This document shows positions 57,801 to 64,000 of a stretch of DNA of 64,000 nucleotides, piece by piece. A model generated the notes under the pieces. That model worked only from the letters and a program-made list of their open reading frames with translations, ran no database searches and was not told where the DNA came from. The DNA is from Pseudomonas weihenstephanensis (GTDB lineage Bacteria > Pseudomonadota > Gammaproteobacteria > Pseudomonadales > Pseudomonadaceae). Both the position numbers and the translations under genes were made by a program. The stretch covers positions 62,001 through 126,000 of the forward strand of contig NZ_JYLF01000009.1 of NCBI RefSeq assembly GCF_001043055.1, written 5' to 3'. Each line of letters opens with the position of its first letter. Within the stretch, counting starts at the first letter, position 1.

Positions 57801-59929
57801 TGTATGTCCGCATCAGACGCATGCCCGGTATGGGCTGACTGCATTCGGGTTATGAAAGCCTCAATTCTTTCGATCAGCGCCATACGTTTCAGGCCATCGG
57901 CCAATAAGGACGGTGTGCTCAGGTTATCTATCAGCACCTTGCACAACACAGCGTCCGAAGTATTGGTCGCGGCCAAAAGACGATCGACAGCGCTGGCTGA
58001 CAAAGCCTGCGCGTCGGGGCCCAGGCGGCGAAATAATTGCAAACGAGTCCATTCAAGGGGACGGTCCAGTTCATGGGTCCAGACCCCCATACCGTTGTGT
58101 TTCAACTGAGGCCTGTACGCCATTGGATCGGTGGGATGGCGCACGGAAAATGCCTGCGTTGCGGCCTCTGTATGCAGGCTATAAACCTTGTCATCCAGCT
58201 TTATATATGACTGGCCATTACGTGTATAAATGCCCTGCACGTCCGGCTTAATACCGCCAAGATCAACGCCTTCAACGGCATAAGGCGCCATTTGCGGGTT
58301 CCATAGTTTTCGTGCACCGCTTTCGAGTTTGACGGGGACCAGAGCATCCACCACCCCAGGCGCCTTCAACATTTTGCTGGCCGCTACAGGACCTGCGAGT
58401 AACGCAACATTCTGTGCGATATCAAATAGGTAATTAATGGCGGCCACTTTGTCACCGGCCTCCCACGCCTTGATACCTGCGTAGACCTCTTCGCCCAACT
58501 GGATGACACCCACCGCCAACAACACTTCCCCCAACACCGGGACAAACCCCAATGCCAAGCCCAGCGCACTGATACCCAGATTTAAATAAATAGCCTGACG
58601 TTCCAGACGCTCCCGGGTGTCTTGGTCTTCCGTGGGCACGATTAATATTCGTGCGTCATCTTTAATCCGCTTTAATTGTTGCAACCACATGACGTCGAAA
58701 GGGTCATCAGTTCTGGGGGTGACGCGTGACTCTGTAAACAAGGCAGGCTCATAAATAATCGGCGGGCGCCGCAAGAGCAGTGAGTCCCACGACGCATGCT
58801 GAGGATGAGTGCGGCGTATAAACTCTGCGCGCTGGCTCAAAGGCACACGCTGTGCAAAATAGTCGGCAAACTCCTGGCGCTTTAACCATTCACGTAAATG
58901 CACCTGAAACGTACTGAACGTCTCAAATGCATAAAATGACTTATCGGGACTTTGGGGAAGATAGACCAAGCAGGGTTGTGCCTGCGCAGCGGGCTTTCTC
59001 TGCGGCCATAACACCATGATGCCCGTCACTTCAACATCCATTATTTCAAATACGCCATAGGCGGGATTGCCCAGACCAAGGGTCGATGCAGGCCCCATGA
59101 GCACCCGTGATCCAAAGCTGTAAGAGTCGACGCTAATCTCGCCTTTCATATACGCCATGTGCAGAGCACATGAAAACTCATGGCGTAAATGGTCACTGAA
59201 GGTGATTTTAATTTTATAAGCCTGCGCACGAGGATCCGTGGCGGGCCAAGCGTTTTCGACCGGTGTAAAAACGCTGTCCAAATGCAACTGATACTGCAGG
59301 CCCGCGTTCAAGTCCCGGCATACGCGCGCAAACTGTTCAGGCGCCAGTTCGGTGTGCACGGTGGGCTGATTATTATTCACTGAATAGATAGAAGTCCCCG
59401 GATCGAAACCCTCGGCCTGCGTTTCTGACAACTCAAAGTTCTGCATGGCTGCTTGCAACAAGCTCTGATACGTCGTGGTCGCGCCCACGTTTACTTCAAG
59501 CGACTCAGGCACCCACGAAGAGGGAAATAACAGGCGAATAAAGGAGTCAGCTACGTTAATGTTTTGCCGTGAAATAAACGCCAGCACATTACTCGGCAGA
59601 TGGACGTGCTTGAGTCCATAGCGCTTGACGTCAACGCTATACCACCCCTGCGCTATTAATGCGTTTTTTAGACGTGTTTCTACAAATTGCACCATTGGCG
59701 TAACGCTGGCCAAGATACGAGAGACTTCTTTATAGGTGTCGTCTCGTCGCTGCATACTTTCACGCAGTGCATCACGCACAGACGGCGGTGCTTTAACAAA
59801 CCAGGGAGGCAGTAGAGTGGGTATGAGCGCTTGATGTTTATTGTCGGCGCGCGTATTGGCCAGACGTGTTGACTGATCATCGACCAATTTCATAGCGTCG
59901 CTAGGTATTATTTTATTCCTGTTAGTCAT
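54827..59929 (-). CDS. LRR-NEL type E3 ubiquitin ligase/dermonecrotic-toxin-like protein
   Basis: A 1700-residue protein. The N-terminal part (about 30-440) resembles the dermonecrotic-toxin-like DUF6543 region, followed by hydrophobic helices (about 455-525; LNLGISALGLALGFVPVLGEVLLAVGV). A long helical centre leads to leucine-rich repeats (about 1170-1325; LRILSLKQNKLVELPGSIGEM, LLDLDLRGNQL, LKSLNLTGNPL). The C-terminal NEL domain (about 1335-1700) has the catalytic Cys1434 in TCSDG, as in the IpaH/SspH family that ubiquitinates host proteins. No signal peptide is present; in the family, export is by type III or unknown routes. The ATG at 59929 is used (AGG eight bases upstream) rather than TTG 59947. 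It is a monocistronic unit with no neighbouring chaperone. Confidence 0.85.
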   Translation of the reverse strand: MTNRNKIIPSDAMKLVDDQSTRLANTRADNKHQALIPTLLPPWFVKAPPSVRDALRESMQRRDDTYKEVSRILASVTPMVQFVETRLKNALIAQGWYSVDVKRYGLKHVHLPSNVLAFISRQNINVADSFIRLLFPSSWVPESLEVNVGATTTYQSLLQAAMQNFELSETQAEGFDPGTSIYSVNNNQPTVHTELAPEQFARVCRDLNAGLQYQLHLDSVFTPVENAWPATDPRAQAYKIKITFSDHLRHEFSCALHMAYMKGEISVDSYSFGSRVLMGPASTLGLGNPAYGVFEIMDVEVTGIMVLWPQRKPAAQAQPCLVYLPQSPDKSFYAFETFSTFQVHLREWLKRQEFADYFAQRVPLSQRAEFIRRTHPQHASWDSLLLRRPPIIYEPALFTESRVTPRTDDPFDVMWLQQLKRIKDDARILIVPTEDQDTRERLERQAIYLNLGISALGLALGFVPVLGEVLLAVGVIQLGEEVYAGIKAWEAGDKVAAINYLFDIAQNVALLAGPVAASKMLKAPGVVDALVPVKLESGARKLWNPQMAPYAVEGVDLGGIKPDVQGIYTRNGQSYIKLDDKVYSLHTEAATQAFSVRHPTDPMAYRPQLKHNGMGVWTHELDRPLEWTRLQLFRRLGPDAQALSASAVDRLLAATNTSDAVLCKVLIDNLSTPSLLADGLKRMALIERIEAFITRMQSAHTGHASDADIQLNVLPRLPGWPADRVLRVISDDGQAYKEYGKDLVSRLPRLQVTESQVAQGDLLNVTLECLSPDQIEGLLGQKLSSLELQVQRLAQHLGEFTQTQKKEVFSSLYLEGETLASAGSIVKRQFPSLSAVVITELLEHLTAEQVSLLEREERLPMTVLEEARSLVQTLRLNRALEGLFNDALSSEDSSALGWKSLPWLPGWPRELRVVIRDKATGLELDSAGSATARRVRELFKSAQGYEYFATSSADSYSSRSLLQCVLTLLSANERSEMGLSTQDPYASFTAKIARVATEARERSAQALGMHTLKPWFKSPMRLADGRVGYTLGGRSGHTLPDVQPQLLKHAVLELYPLMNDEQAGQFLHRLKLPPAQIARALGALKAELETLRHELHAWENSTVWSHPLNAPRFKVSAQVKRSISQVLIRAWRRLTPSAHIGGHIGYELDLNAWPVDCLPVLSADFAHINVLRLSQSPGGAFPAHFLDKFHQLRILSLKQNKLVELPGSIGEMSELLDLDLRGNQLVLTPEAARTLAGLTKLKSLNLTGNPLGSRLMISQMRALEYLYVRYTGLTQWPEGIEMLEHLNIVDLRDNAISHVPSQVLTAERNVINRVTFLHDNPLSNDSLRRLYLYQREQGINFGISIPRHHVMPRQGIAHWAVAPSAAQLAAWQDLNSAEYASDFFRVLEDLSESSQFLHERENLRLRVWALVNAMHENSGLRSRVFEVSTHPRTCSDGIAMVFADIELQQQIYMAEHQPQTEQQLLKLARGLFRIEQLNEHVESVIALRKARVRALALEAVEQLQQLSDAISPDFSAGPVSEMTPQDRQGVAYRLGSPEGLALAERLSPVWLENHLAQIDPLEIQMYYHIRLAETLNLPNRPESMRFVNVANVTQEELDAGEAYVMAQETSAALTASIVARDFWTAFLEKKYPESFKASDIPHQQYMDRLFTARESVSSDEYASQAESIAGAHSQSRVALATRLTRQEIQEHPELMFPAMP

Positions 59930-60077
59930 CACAAAAGCCTGTTTCAAATTAGAAACATCAGCTTAAAAACTGGCACTCAGGCACAGGCGTTAGTTATCTA
60001 ATACCTCGCATGGACAATTAAAAATAAACGTTAAACTCTGCACGACTTATCGCCAGCTCATGCCAGTGCCCTTTGCC

Positions 60078-60141
60078 AGGGGCTGTACGAAATGTATCTG
60101 CGCTCGGTGATGCGGCGCTGACAACATGTCGTACAGCCCCT
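60078..60141. repeat. 13-bp perfect inverted repeat between sohB and the NEL gene
   Basis: AGGGGCTGTACGA (60078-60090) and TCGTACAGCCCCT (60129-60141) are exact inverse copies with a 38-nt centre that can itself fold (ATGT/ACAT, CGC/GCG). No T run follows on the sohB strand. It could be a transcript-end structure or a small mobile-repeat relic. Confidence 0.55.
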
Positions 60142-60142
60142 G

Positions 60143-60183
60143 AAGCCTGCCGGATGCCCCCATTGCGACAAGCCCGCAGGCTT
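60143..60183 (-). terminator. Hairpin at the end of sohB
   Basis: AAGCCTGC (60143-60150) pairs with GCAGGCTT (60176-60183), overlapping the sohB stop codon. It lies next to the 13-bp inverted repeat; together they form a double stem-loop after sohB. No U tract. Confidence 0.4.
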
Positions 60184-61201
60184 ACCAAAAACGCTGTTGC
60201 GACACTCGTTTCCAGAGTGAGTCGACCAGGTGTTCTGCCGAGGTGCTGGCGGCCAGCCCAACACGCTCCTGCAAACTTTTACGCTGGGCGTAATGCAGGT
60301 GGTAGAGCTGCGCGGTCTGTGCACGCTCGCACAAATATTCATCGCTGGTTTTCAACTCGTCCACCAGCTGTTTTTCAACCGCCGCTACGCCTAACCAGAC
60401 TTCACCTGTGGCCACTTCATCAATCGCCAACTGCGGGCGGTATTGAGACACAAAGTTTTTGAATAACTGGTGGGTGATATCCAAATCCTGTTGGAATTTT
60501 TCGCGACCCTTTTCAGTATTTTCGCCAAACACTGTCAGCGTTCTCTTGTATTCGCCAGCTGTTAGTACTTCGTAATCAATGTCATGTTTCTTCAGCAGGC
60601 GATTGACGTTGGGCAGTTGAGCGACCACACCAATCGAACCGAGGATGGCAAAGGGTGCGCTGATAATTTTGGCGCCAATGCACGCCATCATATAGCCACC
60701 GCTGGCCGCCACTTTGTCGATACACACCGTGAGCGGGATACCCGCCTGACGGATACGGGCCAGTTGCGAAGACGCCAACCCATAGCTGTGCACCATGCCG
60801 CCGCCGCTTTCCAGGCGCAGCACAACTTCATCGGCCGGGGTGGCCAGGGTCAGTAAGGCCGTGATTTCGTGACGCAGGCTTTCAGTGGCAGAGGCTTTGA
60901 TATCGCCGTCGAAATCCAGCACAAAGACACGAGGCTTGTCGTCGGGTTGTTTTTTTAGTTTTTTATCGGCTTTGCCTGTTTGCTTGCGTAACGACTTGAG
61001 TTGCCCTTTGGACAACAGCGACTGTTCAAGACGCTCACGCAGCCCCTTGTAGAAGTCATTCATCTTGATGACCTGCAATTGCCCCGTCGCACGACGGCCT
61101 TTACCCCGCAGCGCGGCGACAACAACCAGAACCACGATGATCGCGACCACCAGGGTCACGGTTTTGGCCAAAAAGCTGGCGTACTCAGCTAGAAATTCCA
61201 C
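60182..61201 (-). CDS. sohB: SohB, S49-family inner-membrane peptidase
   Basis: Membrane-anchored serine protease related to signal peptide peptidase SppA. 339 residues: one N-terminal helix (TVTLVVAIIVVLVVVAAL, about 14-31), a charged linker (60-95), then the S49 domain with the nucleophile Ser in KVAASGGYMMAC, LGSIGVVAQLPNVNRLL, and YEVLTAGEYKRTLTVFGENTEKGR near the predicted catalytic Lys. GTG at 61201 is used because AAAGGAG lies six bases upstream and it gives the family N terminus; the frame extends to 61303 without support. Substrates are unknown. Confidence 0.93.
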   Translation of the reverse strand: MEFLAEYASFLAKTVTLVVAIIVVLVVVAALRGKGRRATGQLQVIKMNDFYKGLRERLEQSLLSKGQLKSLRKQTGKADKKLKKQPDDKPRVFVLDFDGDIKASATESLRHEITALLTLATPADEVVLRLESGGGMVHSYGLASSQLARIRQAGIPLTVCIDKVAASGGYMMACIGAKIISAPFAILGSIGVVAQLPNVNRLLKKHDIDYEVLTAGEYKRTLTVFGENTEKGREKFQQDLDITHQLFKNFVSQYRPQLAIDEVATGEVWLGVAAVEKQLVDELKTSDEYLCERAQTAQLYHLHYAQRKSLQERVGLAASTSAEHLVDSLWKRVSQQRFW

Positions 61202-61407
61202 AGACTCTCCTTTAAACGTTACACCCCGTGAATCGCAGGGTGCGTGATGACGCTCAGCATACCGGCGCCAACCTGAGGCTGCCAGCCGCGAAACACCTTG
61301 CACGCAGGCGCATCGGGCAATTCAAACGAGCGTATGTTTTTTCATTGACAGCTTCCCGGCTTACTCCTAACCTCGCCAGACTTTCAACGTACCGGGGCAT
61401 AGCGGAC

Positions 61408-62121
61408 GTGGGCAGCATCTACTTGATAAGACATGGCCAAGCCTCCTTCGGTGCAGACGACTACGACGTGCTGTCGCCGCTGGGCAAGCAACAGGCACAA
61501 ATAGTCGGCCAGCATCTGGTTGACCTGGGCGTGTGCTTTGACCGCTGTGTATCCGGAGATCTGACGCGCCAGCAAGACACGGCCCGCCATGCGCTGGAGC
61601 AGTTCAGCGCCGCCGGGTTAGCCAGGCCCACACTGGAGGTTGACGCAGCCTTCAATGAATTCGATGCATTCGGCGTGCTTAAAGCCTTGCTTCCCGGCTT
61701 GTTGCAGGATGAACCCCACGCAGTGGCCGCGATGACCGACGCCGTCCATGACCCGGTCGAATTCCAGCGTATTTTCGATCTGATTGTTGCGCGCTGGCTC
61801 AGCGGCACGTGGGACACCCCAGAGCTGGAAAGCTGGCTGGCCTTTGTCGAGCGCGTGCAGGGCGGCCTCAATCGACTGCTCGATCACGCCCATGACGCAC
61901 AGCATAATATCGCCGTGTTCACCTCCGGCGGCACCATCACCGCCCTGCTTCACCTGTTGACCCGCATTCCCGCCGACGAAGCCTTCAAGCTGACCTGGCA
62001 CATAGCAAACACCTCGCTCAGTCGCCTCAAGTTTCAAGGCCGCGAGGTGACACTGGCTTCCTTCAACAGTCATGTGCATTTGCAACTGTTGAAGACGCCG
62101 TCACTCATCACCTATCGTTGA
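61408..62121 (+). CDS. Histidine phosphatase family protein
   Basis: A 237-residue protein of the phosphoglycerate-mutase-like superfamily. The catalytic RHG follows the first strand (SIYLIRHGQASFG; His9), the second conserved Arg is in SGDLTRQQDTA, and the distal His position is replaced by FTSGGTITALL, as in several members of this branch. The GTG at 61408 is chosen because the RHG motif must lie close to the N terminus; a frame from 61228 would add 60 unrelated residues. It probably forms a unit with the SCP2 gene 55 bases downstream. The substrate is unknown. Confidence 0.85.
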   Translation: MGSIYLIRHGQASFGADDYDVLSPLGKQQAQIVGQHLVDLGVCFDRCVSGDLTRQQDTARHALEQFSAAGLARPTLEVDAAFNEFDAFGVLKALLPGLLQDEPHAVAAMTDAVHDPVEFQRIFDLIVARWLSGTWDTPELESWLAFVERVQGGLNRLLDHAHDAQHNIAVFTSGGTITALLHLLTRIPADEAFKLTWHIANTSLSRLKFQGREVTLASFNSHVHLQLLKTPSLITYR

Positions 62122-62176
62122 GCGTCGGCAACCGCGACCCTCGGGTCGCCGTAACCCACCATAAAAGGATCGAACC

Positions 62177-62491
62177 ATGACTTCTGTAGCTGATGCCGTG
62201 CAAGCAATGAAAGCCAAATTCAACCCAGCCGCTGCTGCTGGCCTGGACCTGGTGTTTGGCTTTCGCATTGATGACACCAAGAACTTCTCGCTGATCGTTA
62301 AAGACAGCACCTGCGAACTGCAAGAAGGCGAAAACCCGGACGCTCAAGTGACGCTGGTGATGGACGGCGAAACCCTGGAAGGCATCGTCAGCGGCGAAAC
62401 TGACGGCATGCAAGCTTTTATGGGCGGCAAGCTGCGCGCTGAAGGCGACATGATGCTGGCCATGAAACTGAGCGAACTCTTCCCGAGCTAA
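62177..62491 (+). CDS. SCP-2 sterol transfer family protein
   Basis: A 104-residue single SCP2 domain: FNPAAAAGLDLVFGFRIDD, the FSLIVKDSTCELQEG strand pair, ADAQVTLVMDGETLEGIVSG-like central segment and AFMGGKLRAEGDMMLAMKLSELF at the end. SCP2 domains bind acyl-CoA or other lipids, and bacterial single-domain forms are presumed lipid carriers. AAAAGGA precedes the ATG. It sits between a phosphatase and a phosphotransferase/SDR pair, fitting lipid or acyl-CoA metabolism, and ends at a clear terminator. Confidence 0.92.
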   Translation: MTSVADAVQAMKAKFNPAAAAGLDLVFGFRIDDTKNFSLIVKDSTCELQEGENPDAQVTLVMDGETLEGIVSGETDGMQAFMGGKLRAEGDMMLAMKLSELFPS

Positions 62492-62506
62492 GCCCAGCGC
62501 ACCACG

Positions 62507-62540
62507 AAAAACCGAAGCCCACGCAGCTTCGGTTTTTTTT
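62507..62540 (+). terminator. Intrinsic terminator after the SCP2 gene
   Basis: ACCGAAGC (62511-62518) pairs with GCTTCGGT (62526-62533) around a 7-nt loop, with As before and a run of eight Ts after. It separates this unit from the phosphotransferase gene. Confidence 0.93.
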
Positions 62541-62689
62541 GCGCTGCGTTTTGTGCAACTGCCATCAGACACACTGATTACCCATTAACACCCACGCCTA
62601 TTAAGGCCTGCATCGACTTGTCGCGAGCGGGGTGGCCCATTAGATTAGCGAATGTTGTCTGGCCCCAATAATAAGCAGAAGAGATAGAT

Positions 62690-63757
62690 ATGGCGCTCAC
62701 CGACTCGTCCACCCGTATCCGCCCTGGCGAAGAACTCGACGTCAGCCAGATTGATCCGTATCTCAAGGCCCATATTGCGGGGCTCTCTGGCCTGCCGACC
62801 CTCAGCCAGTTCCCTGGCGGGGCTTCGAACCTGACGTATCTGATCGAGTATCCGGGTGTCGAACTGGTGCTGCGGCGTCCGCCCTTTGGCCACAAGGCCA
62901 AATCCGCTCACGACATGGGCCGTGAGTTTCGCCTGCTCAATCATCTCAAGGACGCCTTCCCCTACTGCCCAAAAGCCTACGCCCACTGCACCGATGACAC
63001 GCTGATCGGCAGTGAGTTCTATGTGATGGAGCGGGTCAAGGGCATCATTCTGCGTTCCGACCTGCCCCCTGAACTGAATCTCTCGCCTGCGCACACCAGC
63101 CAACTGTGTCGCCGTTTTATCGACACACTGGTCGAGCTGCACAGCGTCGACTACACGGCCTGTGGGCTGGCTGATTTGGGCAAGCCAGAAGGTTATGTAC
63201 ACCGCCAGATCAGCGGTTGGTGTGATCGCTACGAAAAGGCCCTCACCCCGGATGCCCCGCAGTGGGAAGCGGTCAAGGCGTGGCTCAAGGAAAAAATGCC
63301 TGCCGATCATCCGACGCCTGCCATCGTTCACAACGACTACCGCTTTGACAACGTGATCCTCGACCCGCATAACCCGATGCAGATCGTGGGCGTGCTGGAT
63401 TGGGAACTCACCACACTGGGTGACCCGCTGATGGACCTGGGCAACAGCCTCGCCTATTGGATAGAAGCCGATGATCCACCCGTCGTGCAACGCATGCGAC
63501 GCCAACCGAGCAATGCTCCCGGCATGTTGACCCGCCGTGAATTCGTTGATTACTACGCACAACGTTCCGGTATTCAGATCGACAACTACGATTTCTATTA
63601 CATCTACGGTTTGTTCCGCCTGGCAGGCATCGTTCAACAGATCTACTACCGCTACTACCACGGCCAGACTCAAGACAAACGTTTCGCCCCGTTTGTACAG
63701 ATGAATGCACTGCTGGAGCAGATGAGCCTTAAGGTCATCCGCCAGTCCAGCCTTTAA
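62690..63757 (+). CDS. APH-like phosphotransferase family protein (ACAD10-type kinase domain)
   Basis: A 355-residue protein kinase-like fold enzyme of the aminoglycoside-phosphotransferase family. Visible motifs: the glycine-rich FPGGASNLTYLIEY with the Lys/Arg pair LVLRRPPFG, the catalytic VHNDYRFDN and the metal site VLDWELTTLGDPLMDLG. Related domains precede acyl-CoA dehydrogenases in human ACAD10/11, where they phosphorylate 4-hydroxy-acyl-CoAs, so a hydroxy-acid catabolic role is more likely than antibiotic resistance. It is followed after 24 bases by an SDR gene, supporting a fatty-acid-type pathway. GAAGAG precedes the ATG. Confidence 0.88.
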   Translation: MALTDSSTRIRPGEELDVSQIDPYLKAHIAGLSGLPTLSQFPGGASNLTYLIEYPGVELVLRRPPFGHKAKSAHDMGREFRLLNHLKDAFPYCPKAYAHCTDDTLIGSEFYVMERVKGIILRSDLPPELNLSPAHTSQLCRRFIDTLVELHSVDYTACGLADLGKPEGYVHRQISGWCDRYEKALTPDAPQWEAVKAWLKEKMPADHPTPAIVHNDYRFDNVILDPHNPMQIVGVLDWELTTLGDPLMDLGNSLAYWIEADDPPVVQRMRRQPSNAPGMLTRREFVDYYAQRSGIQIDNYDFYYIYGLFRLAGIVQQIYYRYYHGQTQDKRFAPFVQMNALLEQMSLKVIRQSSL

Positions 63758-63781
63758 ACCTGCGCTCACCCGGGAATCAGC

Positions 63782-64000
63782 ATGACCAAAACTCAACTGT
63801 TCGACCTTGATGGCAAAATTGCCTTTGTTTCAGGCGCCAGCCGTGGCATCGGCGAAGCCATCGCCAAGCTGCTGGCCCAACAAGGCGCCCATGTGATCGT
63901 TTCCAGCCGCAAGCTTGAGGGCTGCCAATCGGTCGCGGAGGCAATCATCGCGCAAGGTGGCAACGCCACCGCGATTGCCTGCCATATCGGCGACATGGAA
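63782..64000 (+). CDS. Short-chain dehydrogenase/reductase, N-terminal part
   Basis: The window ends inside this gene; 73 codons are present. It opens with a classical SDR Rossmann motif, GKIAFVSGASRGIGEAIAKLLAQQGAHVIVSSRK, so it uses NAD(P)H. It is the second gene after the APH-like phosphotransferase with a 24-base gap, so both probably act in the same hydroxy-/keto-acyl pathway. The substrate cannot be inferred from the fragment, and the catalytic Tyr-x3-Lys lies beyond the window. Confidence 0.92.
   Translation, partial: MTKTQLFDLDGKIAFVSGASRGIGEAIAKLLAQQGAHVIVSSRKLEGCQSVAEAIIAQGGNATAIACHIGDME

Noticed and set aside
62690..63757. Antibiotic (aminoglycoside) phosphotransferase
   Set aside because: The kinase motifs are real, but the sequence and the SDR neighbour fit the ACAD10-like metabolic branch rather than resistance enzymes.

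Overview
The window looks like chromosomal DNA from a Pseudomonas of the fluorescens/fragi type. The evidence is the gene content: an aprA-inh-aprD-aprE-aprF-lipA exoenzyme and type I secretion block, the ptxS-kguEKTD 2-ketogluconate operon with perfect PtxS palindromes, a cis/trans fatty acid isomerase (Cti), a DUF1652 protein, a DUF1294/uppP pair, and a cbtBA-cobE-cobM unit behind a cobalamin riboswitch. Coding density is high, codon use is GC-rich, and the long antisense open frames are typical shadows of such genes. I saw no rRNA or tRNA gene, no CRISPR array, no insertion sequence and no recognisable phage.

Layout. 1-3.7 kb: end of a LysR regulator, an MmcQ/YjbR protein, DUF1294-uppP on the minus strand, and a Cache-domain chemoreceptor. 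3.7-12.1 kb (minus): serralysin protease aprA, its inhibitor inh, the type I exporter aprDEF, and a family I.3 RTX lipase that ends the unit. 12.1-18.1 kb (plus): ptxS and kguEKTD. 18.3-28 kb: a probable variable segment with an S8 autotransporter protease, a 1264-residue toxin-like protein carrying a C58-like Cys/His/Asp domain, a DUF1652 protein and a TonB receptor that has lost its 3' half. 27.9-31.7 kb: pssA, glycerate kinase and a TPR protein. 31.9-40.9 kb: a sensory cluster made of two response regulators, three histidine kinases (one with CHASE3, GAF and three receivers), a CheR and a CheB.

40.9-43.4 kb: cobalamin riboswitch with its own terminator, then cbtB, cbtA, cobE and cobM. 43.4-50.3 kb: nfuA, cti and the B12-dependent methionine synthase metH, with a MetR-type palindrome in the cti/metH interval. 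50.3-54.8 kb: a 119-residue protein resembling only the tail of a NEL ubiquitin-ligase domain, DUF2970, a periplasmic binding protein, a 37-residue membrane peptide gene, and the sulfite reductase cysI with its DUF934 partner. 54.8-59.9 kb: a 1700-residue LRR-NEL effector/toxin. 60.2-64 kb: sohB, a histidine phosphatase, an SCP2 protein, an APH-like phosphotransferase and the start of an SDR dehydrogenase.

How the genes work together: AprDEF probably exports both AprA and LipA, which carry the RTX repeats typical of its substrates, while Inh protects the periplasm. PtxS controls ketogluconate uptake and phosphorylation. B12 made or spared through cbtBA/cob genes feeds MetH. The most unusual content is the toxin-like material: the C58-like protein, the LRR-NEL protein, and the detached NEL tail 4 kb away from the latter.
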